Below are positions 41,014 through 51,429 of a DNA stretch of 64,000 nucleotides, piece by piece. The notes beneath the pieces were generated by a model. The model did no database searches. It was not told the DNA's origin and saw nothing but the letters and a program-made list of their open reading frames with translations. Location: the NCBI GenBank assembly GCA_900291925.1, contig UWYS01000001.1, forward strand, positions 1,550,001 through 1,614,000. The letters run 5' to 3'. Numbering within the stretch: the stretch's first letter is position 1; every line of letters begins with the position of its first letter. This DNA is from Thecaphora thlaspeos (Eukaryota > Basidiomycota > Ustilaginomycetes > Urocystidales > Glomosporiaceae). The translations under genes were made by a program, and so were the position numbers.

Positions 41014-43452
41014 ATGAGCTTCGCCTCGCGCTACGGCTCCTCGGTCTCGAGGGACTACGTCTTGCTCCAGGGACATCCTGCATCGTACCAGCATTTCGGC
41101 GCACTCACACACGATTCACGCGATGCAGACGACGCCTCAGCCAGTCAGACGCCCGACGACGATGCCGATGACCTCCGCAACGATGACGACGACCACGCCT
41201 CCCTCTCCCACGACTCGCTCTCCAACGCAGTCACAGACGACGGCATGAGCAACATCTCTCTTCCGCACAACAACCACCTCGCCGCACCCACATCGCCCAT
41301 CTTCGCCAGGTCCAACCGCGGCGGTGCAGCGGCTGCCGCTCACTTTGTCCCCGGCAGCCTCGGAGCAGCGGGCGCCGGCGCGCCCTCGCACGGCCTGAGA
41401 CGGCCAAGCGTCAACGCCGTCTTTGCCCTCGTCGGCATCCCCTCCGAATATTTCCTTGGAGGATCAGCCATTCCACCGCCTGCCTCCGCCGATACCGCGT
41501 CCCTCTCGCCTCACTACGCCGATCTTCCCAACCACGCCGACCTCGAGGACATCCCCGACGAGAGTGACCTCCCCACCCCCATGCCCCACGCCCCTACCAC
41601 CCGCCACGCCCAGACGCAGCCCAAGGACTACCTCGACTACGGTGCCGCTGCCCGACGCGGCGAAGGACGCGAGACGAGCTCGCTCCTCGCCGCCGCCAGC
41701 GAGAGCGATTTCTCAAACTACGGAGCCACGTCGCACGATACCGCTGCCAACCAGAGCATGCTCAGCGTCGCAGGCGGCGGCAGGCGGCGGCCCTCGATTG
41801 GCGCAGGTAGCATCGTGAACGGCGGACCGGGCGTCAGCGGGTGGGCCGCCGCGAGCATCGCTCCCGTTCCCGTTCCCGGCGTTGAGCAGATCGACTCGAT
41901 CGAGCACGAGCTGCGCGATCACATCGCCTGGCGAGAGGCCAAGGTGGTGACGCAGTACACAATCCCCATCTGGGCCACTCACCTGCTCGAGCTCTCGCTC
42001 TCGGTCGCATCCGTCTTTTCGCTCGGACACCTCGGCACCCTCGAGCTGGCCGCCGCCTCGCTCTCGAGCATGACGGCCAACGTCTCTGGCTACTCGGTCC
42101 TCTCGGGCTTCATCTCGGCGCTCGACACCATCCTTCCCTCGGCCTACACCCAGCAGCCTAAGTCGGTCGGCCTCTGGACGCAGCGGATGCTCGTCATCAT
42201 CGGCGGCCTGATGCCTCTGATCTGGTTGGTCTGGTTCAACGCCGAAAAGATCCTGATCGGCGTCGGCCAGGACCCGGCCGTCGCGGCGCTGGCGGGGCAG
42301 TACCTCTCGATTCTGGCGCTCGGCCTGCCGGGCTACGCCAGCTTCGAGGTGTGCCGCCGGTACCTGCAGGCGCAAGGGCTGATGCACGCGCCGACGCTGG
42401 TGCTGCTCGTCGTCTCGCCGCTCAACGCGCTGGCAAACTACCTGCTAGTTTGGGGCCCCGATTCGATCCGCCTCGGCTTCGTCGGCGCGCCTATCGCCTC
42501 GGCCGTCTCGATGTGGCTGATGGCGATCCTTTGCTTCATCCAGTGCGTCGTCGGCCCGCGCACCGCCTGGGACGGCTGGACCAAGGCGGCATTCAAGTGG
42601 TCCGGCATCAAGCCGGTGCTCAGCCTCGGCTTCGCAGGGATGTGCTCGCTCGCCGCCGAGTGGTGGGCTTGGGAGATTGTCGGCCTGGTGACGGCCGCGC
42701 TTGGCACGACGGCGCTGGCGGCGCAGAGCGTGCTGCTGGTCAGCTCGTCGGTCACGTACCAGCTTCCCTTTGGCGCCTCGGTGGCGGTGGCGGTCCGCAT
42801 CGGCAACCTGCTGGGCGCCAAGCGACCGCGCGAAGCCAAGATCTCTGCCAACGTCAGTCTGATCCTATCGCTCGCCATGGGCGGGCTAAACTCGGCGCTC
42901 TTCCTGATTTTCCGTCGACAGTGGGGCTACCTCTTCTCGTCCGACATGGAAGTGATCAAGCTGGTTGAACGAATTCTACCCATCCTCGCCATCTTCCAAG
43001 TTGCCGATGGCGTATGCGGTATCGCTGGCGGCGTGCTGCGCGGAACAGGCCGACAGGCACAGGGGGCATTGATCAACATGACGGCCTACTACCTCGTCGG
43101 CATCCCGATCGGGCTGGTACTGACGTTTAGCAAACTCAACATGGGTCTCGAGGGACTGTGGTGGGGTCTAACGATTGCGCTCCTGTATGGAAGCGTGGGT
43201 ATCTTTTGGCTGATCCTAAGAACCGACTGGGATCATGAAGTCAGGAAGGTACAGATGAGAATGACAATGGACGACCCAGCTGCAGCGGCAGCAGCGGTGG
43301 CAACGACGACGTCACACAAGGTAGATCATGTGGAGAGTGCACCGACGACGGTGGCAGGCGGAGGCAACGGGATGGAGCAGTTTAGGGGTAGAGCTACGTC
43401 GGTAGCTGGCTTGACGATCGAGGAGGGTGAGGAGGATGATCGGTCGCGATGA
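41014..43452 (+). CDS. MATE family efflux transporter
   Basis: Single exon of 812 residues. About 305 N-terminal residues are hydrophilic and probably cytosolic (Asp-rich, Ala/Gly-rich), followed by twelve hydrophobic segments of a MATE (multidrug and toxic compound extrusion) transporter. Landmarks are YTIPIWATHLLELSLSVASV, LDTILPSAYTQQPKSVGLWT, GYASFEVCRRYLQAQGLMHA, YQLPFGASVAVAVRIGNLLG, DGVCGIAGGVLRGTGRQ and YYLVGIPIGLVLTF. These correspond to the family's repeated G-A-xx-VRVGN and Q-G-x-R-G-x-GRQ motifs. It exports organic cations or metabolites by cation antiport at the plasma or vacuolar membrane. The neighbouring aromatic-degradation pair might supply a substrate, but this is only a guess. 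Confidence 0.93.
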   Translation: MSFASRYGSSVSRDYVLLQGHPASYQHFGALTHDSRDADDASASQTPDDDADDLRNDDDDHASLSHDSLSNAVTDDGMSNISLPHNNHLAAPTSPIFARSNRGGAAAAAHFVPGSLGAAGAGAPSHGLRRPSVNAVFALVGIPSEYFLGGSAIPPPASADTASLSPHYADLPNHADLEDIPDESDLPTPMPHAPTTRHAQTQPKDYLDYGAAARRGEGRETSSLLAAASESDFSNYGATSHDTAANQSMLSVAGGGRRRPSIGAGSIVNGGPGVSGWAAASIAPVPVPGVEQIDSIEHELRDHIAWREAKVVTQYTIPIWATHLLELSLSVASVFSLGHLGTLELAAASLSSMTANVSGYSVLSGFISALDTILPSAYTQQPKSVGLWTQRMLVIIGGLMPLIWLVWFNAEKILIGVGQDPAVAALAGQYLSILALGLPGYASFEVCRRYLQAQGLMHAPTLVLLVVSPLNALANYLLVWGPDSIRLGFVGAPIASAVSMWLMAILCFIQCVVGPRTAWDGWTKAAFKWSGIKPVLSLGFAGMCSLAAEWWAWEIVGLVTAALGTTALAAQSVLLVSSSVTYQLPFGASVAVAVRIGNLLGAKRPREAKISANVSLILSLAMGGLNSALFLIFRRQWGYLFSSDMEVIKLVERILPILAIFQVADGVCGIAGGVLRGTGRQAQGALINMTAYYLVGIPIGLVLTFSKLNMGLEGLWWGLTIALLYGSVGIFWLILRTDWDHEVRKVQMRMTMDDPAAAAAAVATTTSHKVDHVESAPTTVAGGGNGMEQFRGRATSVAGLTIEEGEEDDRSR

Positions 43453-43690
43453 CAAAGGACCCTGCTCGCCTCAACCACCTTGGACATCATTTCTCTTGTA
43501 TAGCAAACACTTGCAGCAGCGGTCTCATGCCTGAGGCCTCTGCAACATACACATAGACTAGCGATGCCTTTTACACCCACATCACACCATCATTCGAGAC
43601 GCTGACAAAGAGACTTGTCAAATGCATCCTCAGTTAACGCCTTAGATCGAACCAGCGCAATCTCCCCATCCCCTTCCTCCGTCCGCATCA

Positions 43691-45271
43691 TCAGTGAGGC
43701 ATCACAAAATGCCTCTTCAATCCACGCCAAGCCATCCAATAATCCTGTTGAAGTTTGCCACTTTCACTGATCGCCCACCGTGTCGTAGCGAGTTGATAGG
43801 CGCTTTCAAACATAAAACTCATGCTTCCCTGTGCGACCTTATGCGGTTGCAGGTCGATATTGCTAGCCTTTTCGTACGTCTCGGTATCGGGACCGTGAGC
43901 CGAGTTCATGTTGTGCAAAGAAGCACCACCGGGCATGAAACCTTCCGCCTTGGCGTCGTACACTCCAGCGATGTTGCCCATGAATTCCGACATGACGTTG
44001 CGATGGAAGTAAGGAGGTCGGAAGGTATCTTCCGCCACGAGCCAACGTGGTGGGAAGATAACAAAGTCGCAGATGGCCGTTCCTGCCGTATCAGAGGGAC
44101 ACGTGAGCACCGTGAAGATTGAGGGATCAGGATGGTCGTAGCTGATGGAACCGATGGTGTTGAACTTCATCAGGTCGTAGCGGTAGGGCACGTAGTTGCC
44201 GCTAAAGGCGACGACGTCGTAGGGCGAGTGGTCCTGCTTGAACTCGTAGAAGCCGCCCATGAACTTGTTGATGATCTGCCAGTCTTCCTCGACGTCGTCG
44301 TAGGCGGCGACGGGCGTCTCAAAGTCCTTTGGGTTGGCGAGGCCGTTGGCGCCGATGGGTCCAAGGTCCGGCAGCTCAAAGTGGCCCTTGAACACCTCGC
44401 AGATGTAGCCGCGCGCCGGAGCGTCGGCGGTGGCTTGGGCGGGCAGCTGGACGGAAAACTTGAGGCCGCGCTGAACGACGCAGATGTGGAGCGGCGGCAC
44501 CTCGAGCTTGCCAAACTCGGTGGTGACGAGGAGGGTGTGCTGCTGCGGGACGATGAGAAGGTCGCCGTCGGAGTTGTAGAAGCTGCGCTTGACCATGCTC
44601 TTGTTGCAGCAGTAGATGTGGATGGCGAGGCCGTTTTTCGTCTGGCTCTCGCCGGCGCCGCAGAACGTGGTGAGGCTGTCGATAAAGTCGACGCCTGCGG
44701 GCGCCTTGACCTGGTCGGTGGAGAGCGGGTCCCATCGGAGCTGCTGCGGCGTGGCCTGGATGCCGGGCGAGAAGGAGTGGAAGGAGGCGAGCACGCGTGT
44801 CTGGTCGTAGGGCTTGAAGGGCTGGTGGTTGACGGACGGCTTGATCTGGCGGGGAGGGGGGGGGGGGGGGGGGGGCGGCGACGGGCGAATCGGGATTGGA
44901 GAAAGGGCGAGAGGTCAGCGAGCGTTTTTGGATGGACGCTGACACAGGCTCTGGATGGCGCTCACCCTGTAGACCCAGGTCCTCTGGTTCTTGTGACGGG
45001 GAGCAGTGAAGGCGGTGCCGCTGCTCTGCTCTGCGTAGAGGCCGTGCGGGGCCTTTTGGGGGGCGTTTCCGAGCTTGGGGAGCGAGTGGGGGATGGCCTC
45101 GGACTCGAAGTGGTTGCCGAAGCCGTCTGAAGTGAAAGGGGGTGGGGCGGAGTGAGGGAGCGGATAGGGCGTCAGCAAGGCCAGCGGCCGGGGGGGGGGG
45201 GGGGGACCAGGCAGCGTCGGGACGAGCGAGAGGAGGGCGTGATACTCACTGTTGTACTTGAGTGTGGACAT
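43691..45271 (-). CDS. hmgA: Homogentisate 1,2-dioxygenase
   Basis: Three exons, 45271-45250 (22 nt), 45126-44966 and 44845-43691, give 445 residues, the normal length. The joined N-terminus reads [20 protein letters not shown], followed by [20 protein letters not shown] and [19 protein letters not shown]. Iron-binding and catalytic residues are visible in [14 protein letters not shown] (His and Glu) and [12 protein letters not shown] (His). The enzyme opens the ring of homogentisate to maleylacetoacetate in phenylalanine, tyrosine and phenylacetate breakdown; it is cytosolic and Fe(II)-dependent. It is transcribed away from the CYP504-like P450 across a 0.74-kb gap. A TTATAA sits about 45 bp before the ATG. 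Both introns contain long C runs (as read on this strand). Confidence 0.96.
44856..44875. repeat. G20 homopolymer in intron 2 of hmgA
   Basis: Twenty G on the plus strand, read as C20 in the gene direction, about 10 nt before the splice acceptor of intron 2, where the polypyrimidine tract should be. Another G4 flanks it. Confidence 0.8.
45190..45205. repeat. G16 homopolymer in intron 1 of hmgA
   Basis: Sixteen G on the plus strand (C16 in the gene direction) inside the first intron. Confidence 0.8.
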
Positions 45272-46014
45272 GGCTTTGGGAGTGCGTTTGCCGTTGGTGT
45301 GGATGAGGTTGCGGTTATAATGGTTGGCTTTATGTCGAGTGCGTTGGGAGGCGAGGGGTAGGCAAAGGAGAGAAGAAAAGAGAGGAAAGAGGAGAGGAAC
45401 GGAAACGAGGGGCGCGGCGGGCGCGGCTATGCGCGCAGTAGCGCTTGTCGACGCACGGGCCACCGCTGAAGCTTCGGCTATACGCGGCTAAGCGGCGTGT
45501 GAGCAGCGGGGCGGGCTGCTTTTGCCGTCGGTTGGCTGGCGGGGCGTTGGTTTAGCCGTGCGGGGCGCAACCTTCTTTTTTGCGGGGGCGGCGAAAGCAG
45601 CAGCGACGCCTTAAAGTCAAACTCAAACCTACGTTCAAACAACCTCGCTGCCATTGGTTGGCTCGCTCGCGGCCCCGCCGCCCCTCACGCACGCCGCGGC
45701 ACCAGCCACAAGCCATGCTGGTTCTGCCGTTGTCGCCATCGTCGCGCGTGGTTATGCCGTCGTTGCGGCTGGTTGAGCCGTTCGGCGCAGTCGTGTTGCT
45801 CCTCGCGCGCCCACCACCAAGCTAGAGTACAGTAGTACTTAACCCTCTCTCTTCAGACCGTCTCGCCACGCCCTCGCCCACCGTGCCGCCCACAACCATC
45901 TCCATCAAGCGCTCGCCCTGCCCACGCTACACCATCGCCTCTACCCTTTGACCCACCGCAGCCCAGCCTTCGAAACTGCACCTACCCTCCCACGCCCTCG
46001 ACGAGCAAGCAACC
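45272..46014. promoter_or_regulatory. Shared divergent promoter of hmgA and the CYP504-like gene
   Basis: 743 bp between the two start codons, the only regulatory space for either gene. It is GC-rich with TTATAA at 45315-45320 on the hmgA side and a C-rich leader on the P450 side. The arrangement suggests co-induction by phenylacetate or related aromatics; no specific operator could be identified. Confidence 0.6.
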
Positions 46015-47830
46015 ATGTCGTCCATCGCCCAGTCCATCCAACCACACCTCCCACAGTCACTCTCCACGCTCAGCCCCGTCGCATTCTACACTCTCGCCCT
46101 CCTCCTAGCCACGCTGGCAGTCACGCTCGCATCCACCCGCGAAAAGATCAAGCTACCTGGTCCACGACCCTGGCCCATCGTCGGAAACCTGCTCCAGATC
46201 GGAGAGGTGAGTTGCCCATGACCCAAGGCACGCCACAGTCTCCGCTCCCACAAGCGTCCGTCTGGTCGCTGACGCACCATCCCCTCTGCCTCGGCCACCC
46301 TCGCAGGATGCCGCTTTGACCTACCACAAGTGGTCCAAGATCTATGGGCCCGTCTTCAAGGTCACCCTTGGCGAGCGTGAGGTCGTCATCGTCAACAGCG
46401 CTGCCGCCGCAAAGGAGCTGTGAGTCTCTCTTGCGGCCCGTAAAGCACGTAGGCCATCGTGTCCACCCTGACCGACCTGCTTTTCTGCACCCACCCCTCG
46501 ACCATCCATCCCTCTTGCCAGATTCACCGACCTGGGCAGCGTCTACATCTCGCGCCCCTTTTTCCACACCTTCCACAAAGTCGTCTCCTCAACCGCCGGC
46601 TTCACCATCGGCACCTCGCCGTGGGACGAGTCGTGCAAGCGCAAGCGCAAGGCGGCCGCCACGGCGCTCAACCGCGTCGCGGTGCGATCGTACGTGCCCA
46701 TCATCGACATCGAGACGCTCTGCCTCGTCCAGGACATCTACGACGACAGCGAGCAGGGCAGCAAGGCCATCAACCCTTACGCCTACCTTCAGCGGTTTGC
46801 GCTCAACACCTCGCTCGTCGTCAACTACGGTACGCGCCTCGAGGGTGTGGGCGACAAGCTGCTGCAGGAGATCGTCGAGGTGGAGACGTACGTTGCCGAT
46901 TTCCGCAGCGTCAGCGGCACGCCGAGCGATTACGTGCCCCTCCTTCGCTACCTTCCCTCGGTGGGCGGAAAGGCGGCGTCGTTCGCAAAGCAGGTGAGGA
47001 AGAGGCGCGACGTCTACATGAACCGCCTGCTGGACGACTGCAAGCAGCACGTTCGGGCTGGCACAGACATTCCCTGCATCACGGGCAACATCCTCAAGGA
47101 CCCGGAGGCTAAGCTGTCCGACCTCGAACTGAGCTCCATCTGCCTCTCGATGGTATCTGCCGGTCTGGACACGTTGGCGAATACGTTCATCTGGTCTGTC
47201 GGCTATCTCGCCAAGCACCCTGAGATCCAGGAAAAAGCCTACCACGCCATGTACGACGTCTACGGCGGCGTCATCCCCGACTCGACCGAGGAGAAGGTCG
47301 AGTACATCACCGCGCTACACAAGGAGTGTTCCCGCTTCTTTTCCGTGCTCAAGCTCTCGCTACCTCGCGCCACGCTGGGCGAGTCCGAGTACCGCGGTGT
47401 CAAGATTCCCGACAACACCACCGTCTTCCTGAACGCATGGGCCATCCACCACGATCAGGATCGATACGGCAACGACTTTGATACCTTCCGGCTGGAACGA
47501 TACCTCGAAGCCAAAGAGGCCAACCTACAGGCGCACTATAGTTTCGGCGCGGGACGAAGGATGTGCGCGGGTGTTCATCTGGCCAACCGAGAACTCTACA
47601 TTGCCTTTTGCAAACTCATCCACTTCTTCCGCATCCTACCCAGCGAAGTGGAGGAGGAACGCGAATTCGATATCGACCCCGCAACGGCGTGTGCCAATCC
47701 GCGTGGTCTTAGTAGTACCCCGAAACCGTTCAAGATTAGGTTTGTACCGCGCGATCAAATGGGTATCAAGGCCTGGATCGAAGAGGAGAAAATGAGGACG
47801 GAACTTAAACTTGCCAGGAAGGTCGAGTAG
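46015..47830 (+). CDS. CYP504-like P450, phenylacetate hydroxylase
   Basis: Three exons, 46015-46206, 46307-46419 and 46522-47830, give 537 residues. The N-terminus has a membrane anchor (VAFYTLALLLATLAVTLAST) and the KLPGPRPWPIVGNLLQIG hinge. The I-helix reads VSAGLDTLANT, the ExxR is in KECSRFFSVLKLSLPR, the PERF-like box is FDTFRLERYL, and the heme loop YSFGAGRRMCAGVHLANREL has the thiolate Cys at 450. The heme-loop extension CAG-x-HLANREL is characteristic of the CYP504 family (Aspergillus PhacA and PhacB), which ortho-hydroxylates phenylacetate or 3-hydroxyphenylacetate towards homogentisate. Its head-to-head position with homogentisate dioxygenase supports this. Whether it is the A or B type (2-hydroxylase or 6-hydroxylase) cannot be told from sequence alone. 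Confidence 0.88.
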
Positions 47831-48704
47831 ATTAGGTCAGGAGGTAAGGGAGTAGTAAAATAATTGAAAATGTCAGGAACGAAACGATACTACCACTGTG
47901 TCACAGTTGTAGCTAGAAATGCGTACGGAGCGTGGTGAAATAAATTAGCGCTTTCAAACACCCAGGTTGTAGGGATGCAGCTGCGTGACGACGCTCGCGG
48001 AAAAAAATCCCGACATACCAGCGAGACGACCTGCAACGCCGAACTCTCTCTACCTTTCGACGACCGCCATCATAGTCACGAGAGCCAATTGACTCTTTGT
48101 CTTTGGCGAAGAAAACGTCAGCTTACTCCCGTCGACGCAAAGTCTTCCTCTTTGATAAGTCAAGGCGCAGAGTTGGCGACGAAACCGACGCCAAGTAAAA
48201 TATCAACGTGAAGGAATGACAAACCAGAACATCGTCGAAACGTGTCTGAAATGCAACATGCCTTAAAGGCGCACCAAGTCGGGTCGATAGGTAATAACAA
48301 CGTGACTTGTCAATCTACCTTGACGAAGATGGTACGAGCTATGGACTCATCGAAGACAGAGGACCAGGGTTCGGCATCAAAGAGGTGTAGAAAGGTACAG
48401 GCAGACTACGCAGGATATATCGATTGGCAGGCTGAAGTGGCGTTCGAAATTGCGTGTCGTCTGCCTGAAACGTCACAATGCCTCGAGACATGACGAACCA
48501 ACGTGTCCCACGGCCACTTGGGAAGACTCTATATCGAAGCGAAAGCGGAGTAAGCATCGAAAGCTAAGGACTTGTGAATTGACAAAAAAAAAAATCGTTT
48601 TATCGCATGGTAACGTCTCTAAAGAGAGGTGTCTACGTTCGATCCAAGGATGTATACGTATGCCGCCGTCCCTTCGACCGCAGCCGCCGTGTCGCGCGAC
48701 CAGC
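47831..48704. other. Intergenic region between convergent genes
   Basis: 0.87 kb between the stops of the P450 (+) and the transpeptidase (-). It is A/T-richer than its surroundings, with an A11 run near 48,584. No coding sequence supported. Confidence 0.45.
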
Positions 48705-50498
48705 CTAGAACGCCGCCCCACGCGCCGAAAGCTGCCTGACCTCTGCCGCCGCCAACAGTGTTCCGTTCTCGTACAACTGCACACCCTGCGGCGAGCTCGA
48801 ACCCGGAGCTACCCAGGAGACACTATGTCCGAGACCCTTCAAGAAGGCTACGGTCGAATTGTCGAATCCCTCAAAGGTCGGGATGGAAGGATCGGACCAT
48901 TCAAAGCTCGCGGCGTTGGGCGAAAGTTGGTGGTGCCATCGAGCACGGCGGATCGCTTCCTGCAGGTTGAGACCGTAGTGTAGAACTCCAAAGGCAAGCT
49001 GGATCACGGCGGTGATGATGCGAGAGCCACCTGCCGATCCCGTCGCGATCACCAGACGACCCGTCTTTTCCTCGATCACGATGAGCGGAGAGATGGAACT
49101 AAGCGGCCTCTTGCCTGCGCGGATGTAGTTGGCCTTCGACGAAGCTAGGCCAAAGAAATTCGCAGAACCCGGTGAGGAGAAGTCGTCCATCTCGTTGTTG
49201 AGCACGCCGGCATCAGTCATGATCTGGCTGCCCCAGAAGGTGTTGATGGTCGTCGTCAAGGTGATGGCGAGGCCGTGCTTGTCGACGACGGTCAACTGGC
49301 TCGTGCCGGAATCAGCGAGGATCGCGCTGTTCGACGGGTCGTAGTAAGTCATGTTGTGCGTGGAGGTGTCGGTGATCTTGCGGCGCTTCTCCTTGGCATA
49401 GTCGGACTCGAGGACGGCCTGCTGGAACTCGGTCACGTTGGGCACAAAGGCGGGGTCGGCGTACTTGGTCCTCTCGCCGTAGGCGAACTTGGTCGCCTCG
49501 ATGATGCGGTGCGTCGTGAGGTTGACGCCCGGCTCGAGCGAGGTGCCGTACTGGTCCATCGTCTGTAGAACCGAGAGGACGGCGTTGCCGCTGCAGGGCG
49601 CTACGCCGCTGTAGACGCGGTACTTGCCGTCGGCGAACGTGATGTTGTGGGTGGGACGCCAGATGACCTTGTAGTTCTTGAGGTCCTCCATGGTGAGGAC
49701 GCCCTTCCTGGCCTGGACAGCGTTGACGACGTCTTGACCGATATCACCCTGGTAGAACACCTCGACGCCTTCGTTTGCGATGCGCTCGAGCGTCTTGGCG
49801 TACCTCTGCCTCTTGATCAGCTCGCCCTTCTTCTTGATGACGCCTTCGGGGCAGTAGGCCTCCTTCCAGGCGGGATCGGTGCAGAGGAAGGGGTAGGTCT
49901 TGGTGTTGAGGGCCGTGGCGAGCTGGTCGGGGACGAGGAAACCCCTGCGGTTGAGCTCGATGGCGGGCGCAAAAAGGTCCTTCCAGGGGAGCTTACCGTA
50001 GCGGTCGTGGAGGCTCTTCCAGGCCCTGAGCTCTCCGGGCACGCCGACGGCGAGGCCGCCGACGAGGCTGGCGCTCTTGTCCGGGTTGTCGATGTACATT
50101 CTCTCGTATCCGGCGGCGGGCATGGTCTCGCGGAAGTCGATCGTCTCTACGTGGCGCTTGTTGTGGGAGTCGCGGACGATGCCGAAGCCGCCTCCGCCGA
50201 TGCCGCTGTGGAAGGCGGCGATGGAGCCGACGCAGAGAGAGGCCGAGATGACGGCGTCGGCGGCCGAGCCGCCGTGTTGAAGGGTGAGGGCGCCGACGTT
50301 GGAGCAGACGTCGACCTCGGTGGCTATAGCGCCATGGGTTCCCGTAACCGAGAAGATGGGCGTCGAGTGCTGAGAGGGGGAATGGTAAAAGGGGGGACTG
50401 GAAAGGGGCGAAGCGACGGTGAAAGGCGAGGATGGGGAGAGGAGGGTGGAGAGGCAGAGTGCGAGGAGGAGGAACGAGGGGGAGGTGAAGGAGGGCAT
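48705..50498 (-). CDS. Gamma-glutamyltranspeptidase
   Basis: Single exon of 597 residues. A hydrophobic N-terminus (SFLLLALCLSTLLSPSSPF) acts as signal peptide or anchor. Family landmarks are GAIATEVDVCSNVGALTLQH, GGSAADAVISASLCVG, HSGIGGGGFGIV and DFRETMPAA (its Arg binds the glutamate carboxylate). The autocleavage site D-S-G-T-S-Q-L-T-V-V-D has the nucleophile at T399, followed by GSQIMTDAGVLNNEMDDFS and PLSSISPLIVIE. The proenzyme cleaves itself into two subunits and hydrolyses glutathione and gamma-glutamyl amides, in fungi mainly at the vacuole or cell surface. Several N-x-S/T sites are present. The length is normal. Confidence 0.95.
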   Translation of the reverse strand: MPSFTSPSFLLLALCLSTLLSPSSPFTVASPLSSPPFYHSPSQHSTPIFSVTGTHGAIATEVDVCSNVGALTLQHGGSAADAVISASLCVGSIAAFHSGIGGGGFGIVRDSHNKRHVETIDFRETMPAAGYERMYIDNPDKSASLVGGLAVGVPGELRAWKSLHDRYGKLPWKDLFAPAIELNRRGFLVPDQLATALNTKTYPFLCTDPAWKEAYCPEGVIKKKGELIKRQRYAKTLERIANEGVEVFYQGDIGQDVVNAVQARKGVLTMEDLKNYKVIWRPTHNITFADGKYRVYSGVAPCSGNAVLSVLQTMDQYGTSLEPGVNLTTHRIIEATKFAYGERTKYADPAFVPNVTEFQQAVLESDYAKEKRRKITDTSTHNMTYYDPSNSAILADSGTSQLTVVDKHGLAITLTTTINTFWGSQIMTDAGVLNNEMDDFSSPGSANFFGLASSKANYIRAGKRPLSSISPLIVIEEKTGRLVIATGSAGGSRIITAVIQLAFGVLHYGLNLQEAIRRARWHHQLSPNAASFEWSDPSIPTFEGFDNSTVAFLKGLGHSVSWVAPGSSSPQGVQLYENGTLLAAAEVRQLSARGAAF

Positions 50499-50656
50499 CT
50501 TGGATCGAGATCGGTGGATCTAAGAGCGGCGCTTGCGAGGGCACTGACGGGGCAGTGGAGGGGCGAAGGAGTGGAGGGGCGGAGGGGCGGAGGGGCGGAA
50601 GAGTGAAAGTGAATGAAATAAAGAGACGAAGAGACGCTGTTTGATGACGGATGGAG

Positions 50657-50663
50657 TTATATA
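50657..50663 (-). promoter_or_regulatory. TATA box of the transpeptidase gene
   Basis: TATATAA on the minus strand, about 160 bases before the ATG at 50498, followed by a C-rich leader containing short CCGCCCCT-type repeats. Confidence 0.5.
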
Positions 50664-51429
50664 GGCCTTTAGCCTTGCATGAGAGCGCTGCGAGGCCCAA
50701 GACACGGTTGCACGGATGAGCCGGTGTATTCGTGATTGTAGGCCATCCTCATCCGACGACCCACTCGCGCCGACCAAGTGGGAGCCGGGCGGCTCCTGGT
50801 CGCACCGAGGCGAGACCATGCCGAGCCAGGCAGCGAGCCAGGCAGCGAGCCAAAGGTGATGGCTCGGGGTATCCTTCCGCATCATGCTTCGAGAGAGGGA
50901 TAAGCGCGACGGCGACAACGCCGCCTCCGCCGCTGAACGAGCAACGAGCAGCTGCTGCTCGATAAGAAATACTAAATCCTGAGTGTGTGTCAGTACCGTA
51001 CCATGCAGGCTCAGCCGAGCGAGCCGGCGGGGCGGGAGCATAACTGCAGATCCCCCACATTTGCGGTGGCGCGACCAGGCGGGCATTTTGTGTCGAGCGG
51101 AACTTGCAGGTAGCTCTACGCCCACCCAACCCACACATCGCCGCCCCACGTCCTTCTTTCGGCCCCCTCGGTCCGCTCACGCCAGCCGGGAGATAACAAG
51201 AATGCCGCCACACCTCGCCCTCAAGCGCAAGTGTGTAGTCGCTCTCGCGCAGCAGCTCGATTGATCGTCAACAAATACACAGGGTCGTGCCACAAGGAGC
51301 GTAGCGCTCATGCGCACCTCCCGTGAACATGCCATCTGGCTGGCAGGGCGTTACGTCATCCGACCGCATTCATTGCAACGCCGTCCAGCGATGCACCACA
51401 CGCGGCATGGCAAGCCGCTCGACCAGCGC
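50664..51429. other. Upstream region of the transpeptidase gene
   Basis: About 0.77 kb with no supported gene. Short repeats such as GAGCCAGGCAGC occur near 50,821-50,850. Confidence 0.4.

Noticed and set aside
48900..50606. Plus-strand frame 49647-50606 over the transpeptidase gene
   Set aside because: It is an antisense shadow of a strongly conserved enzyme.
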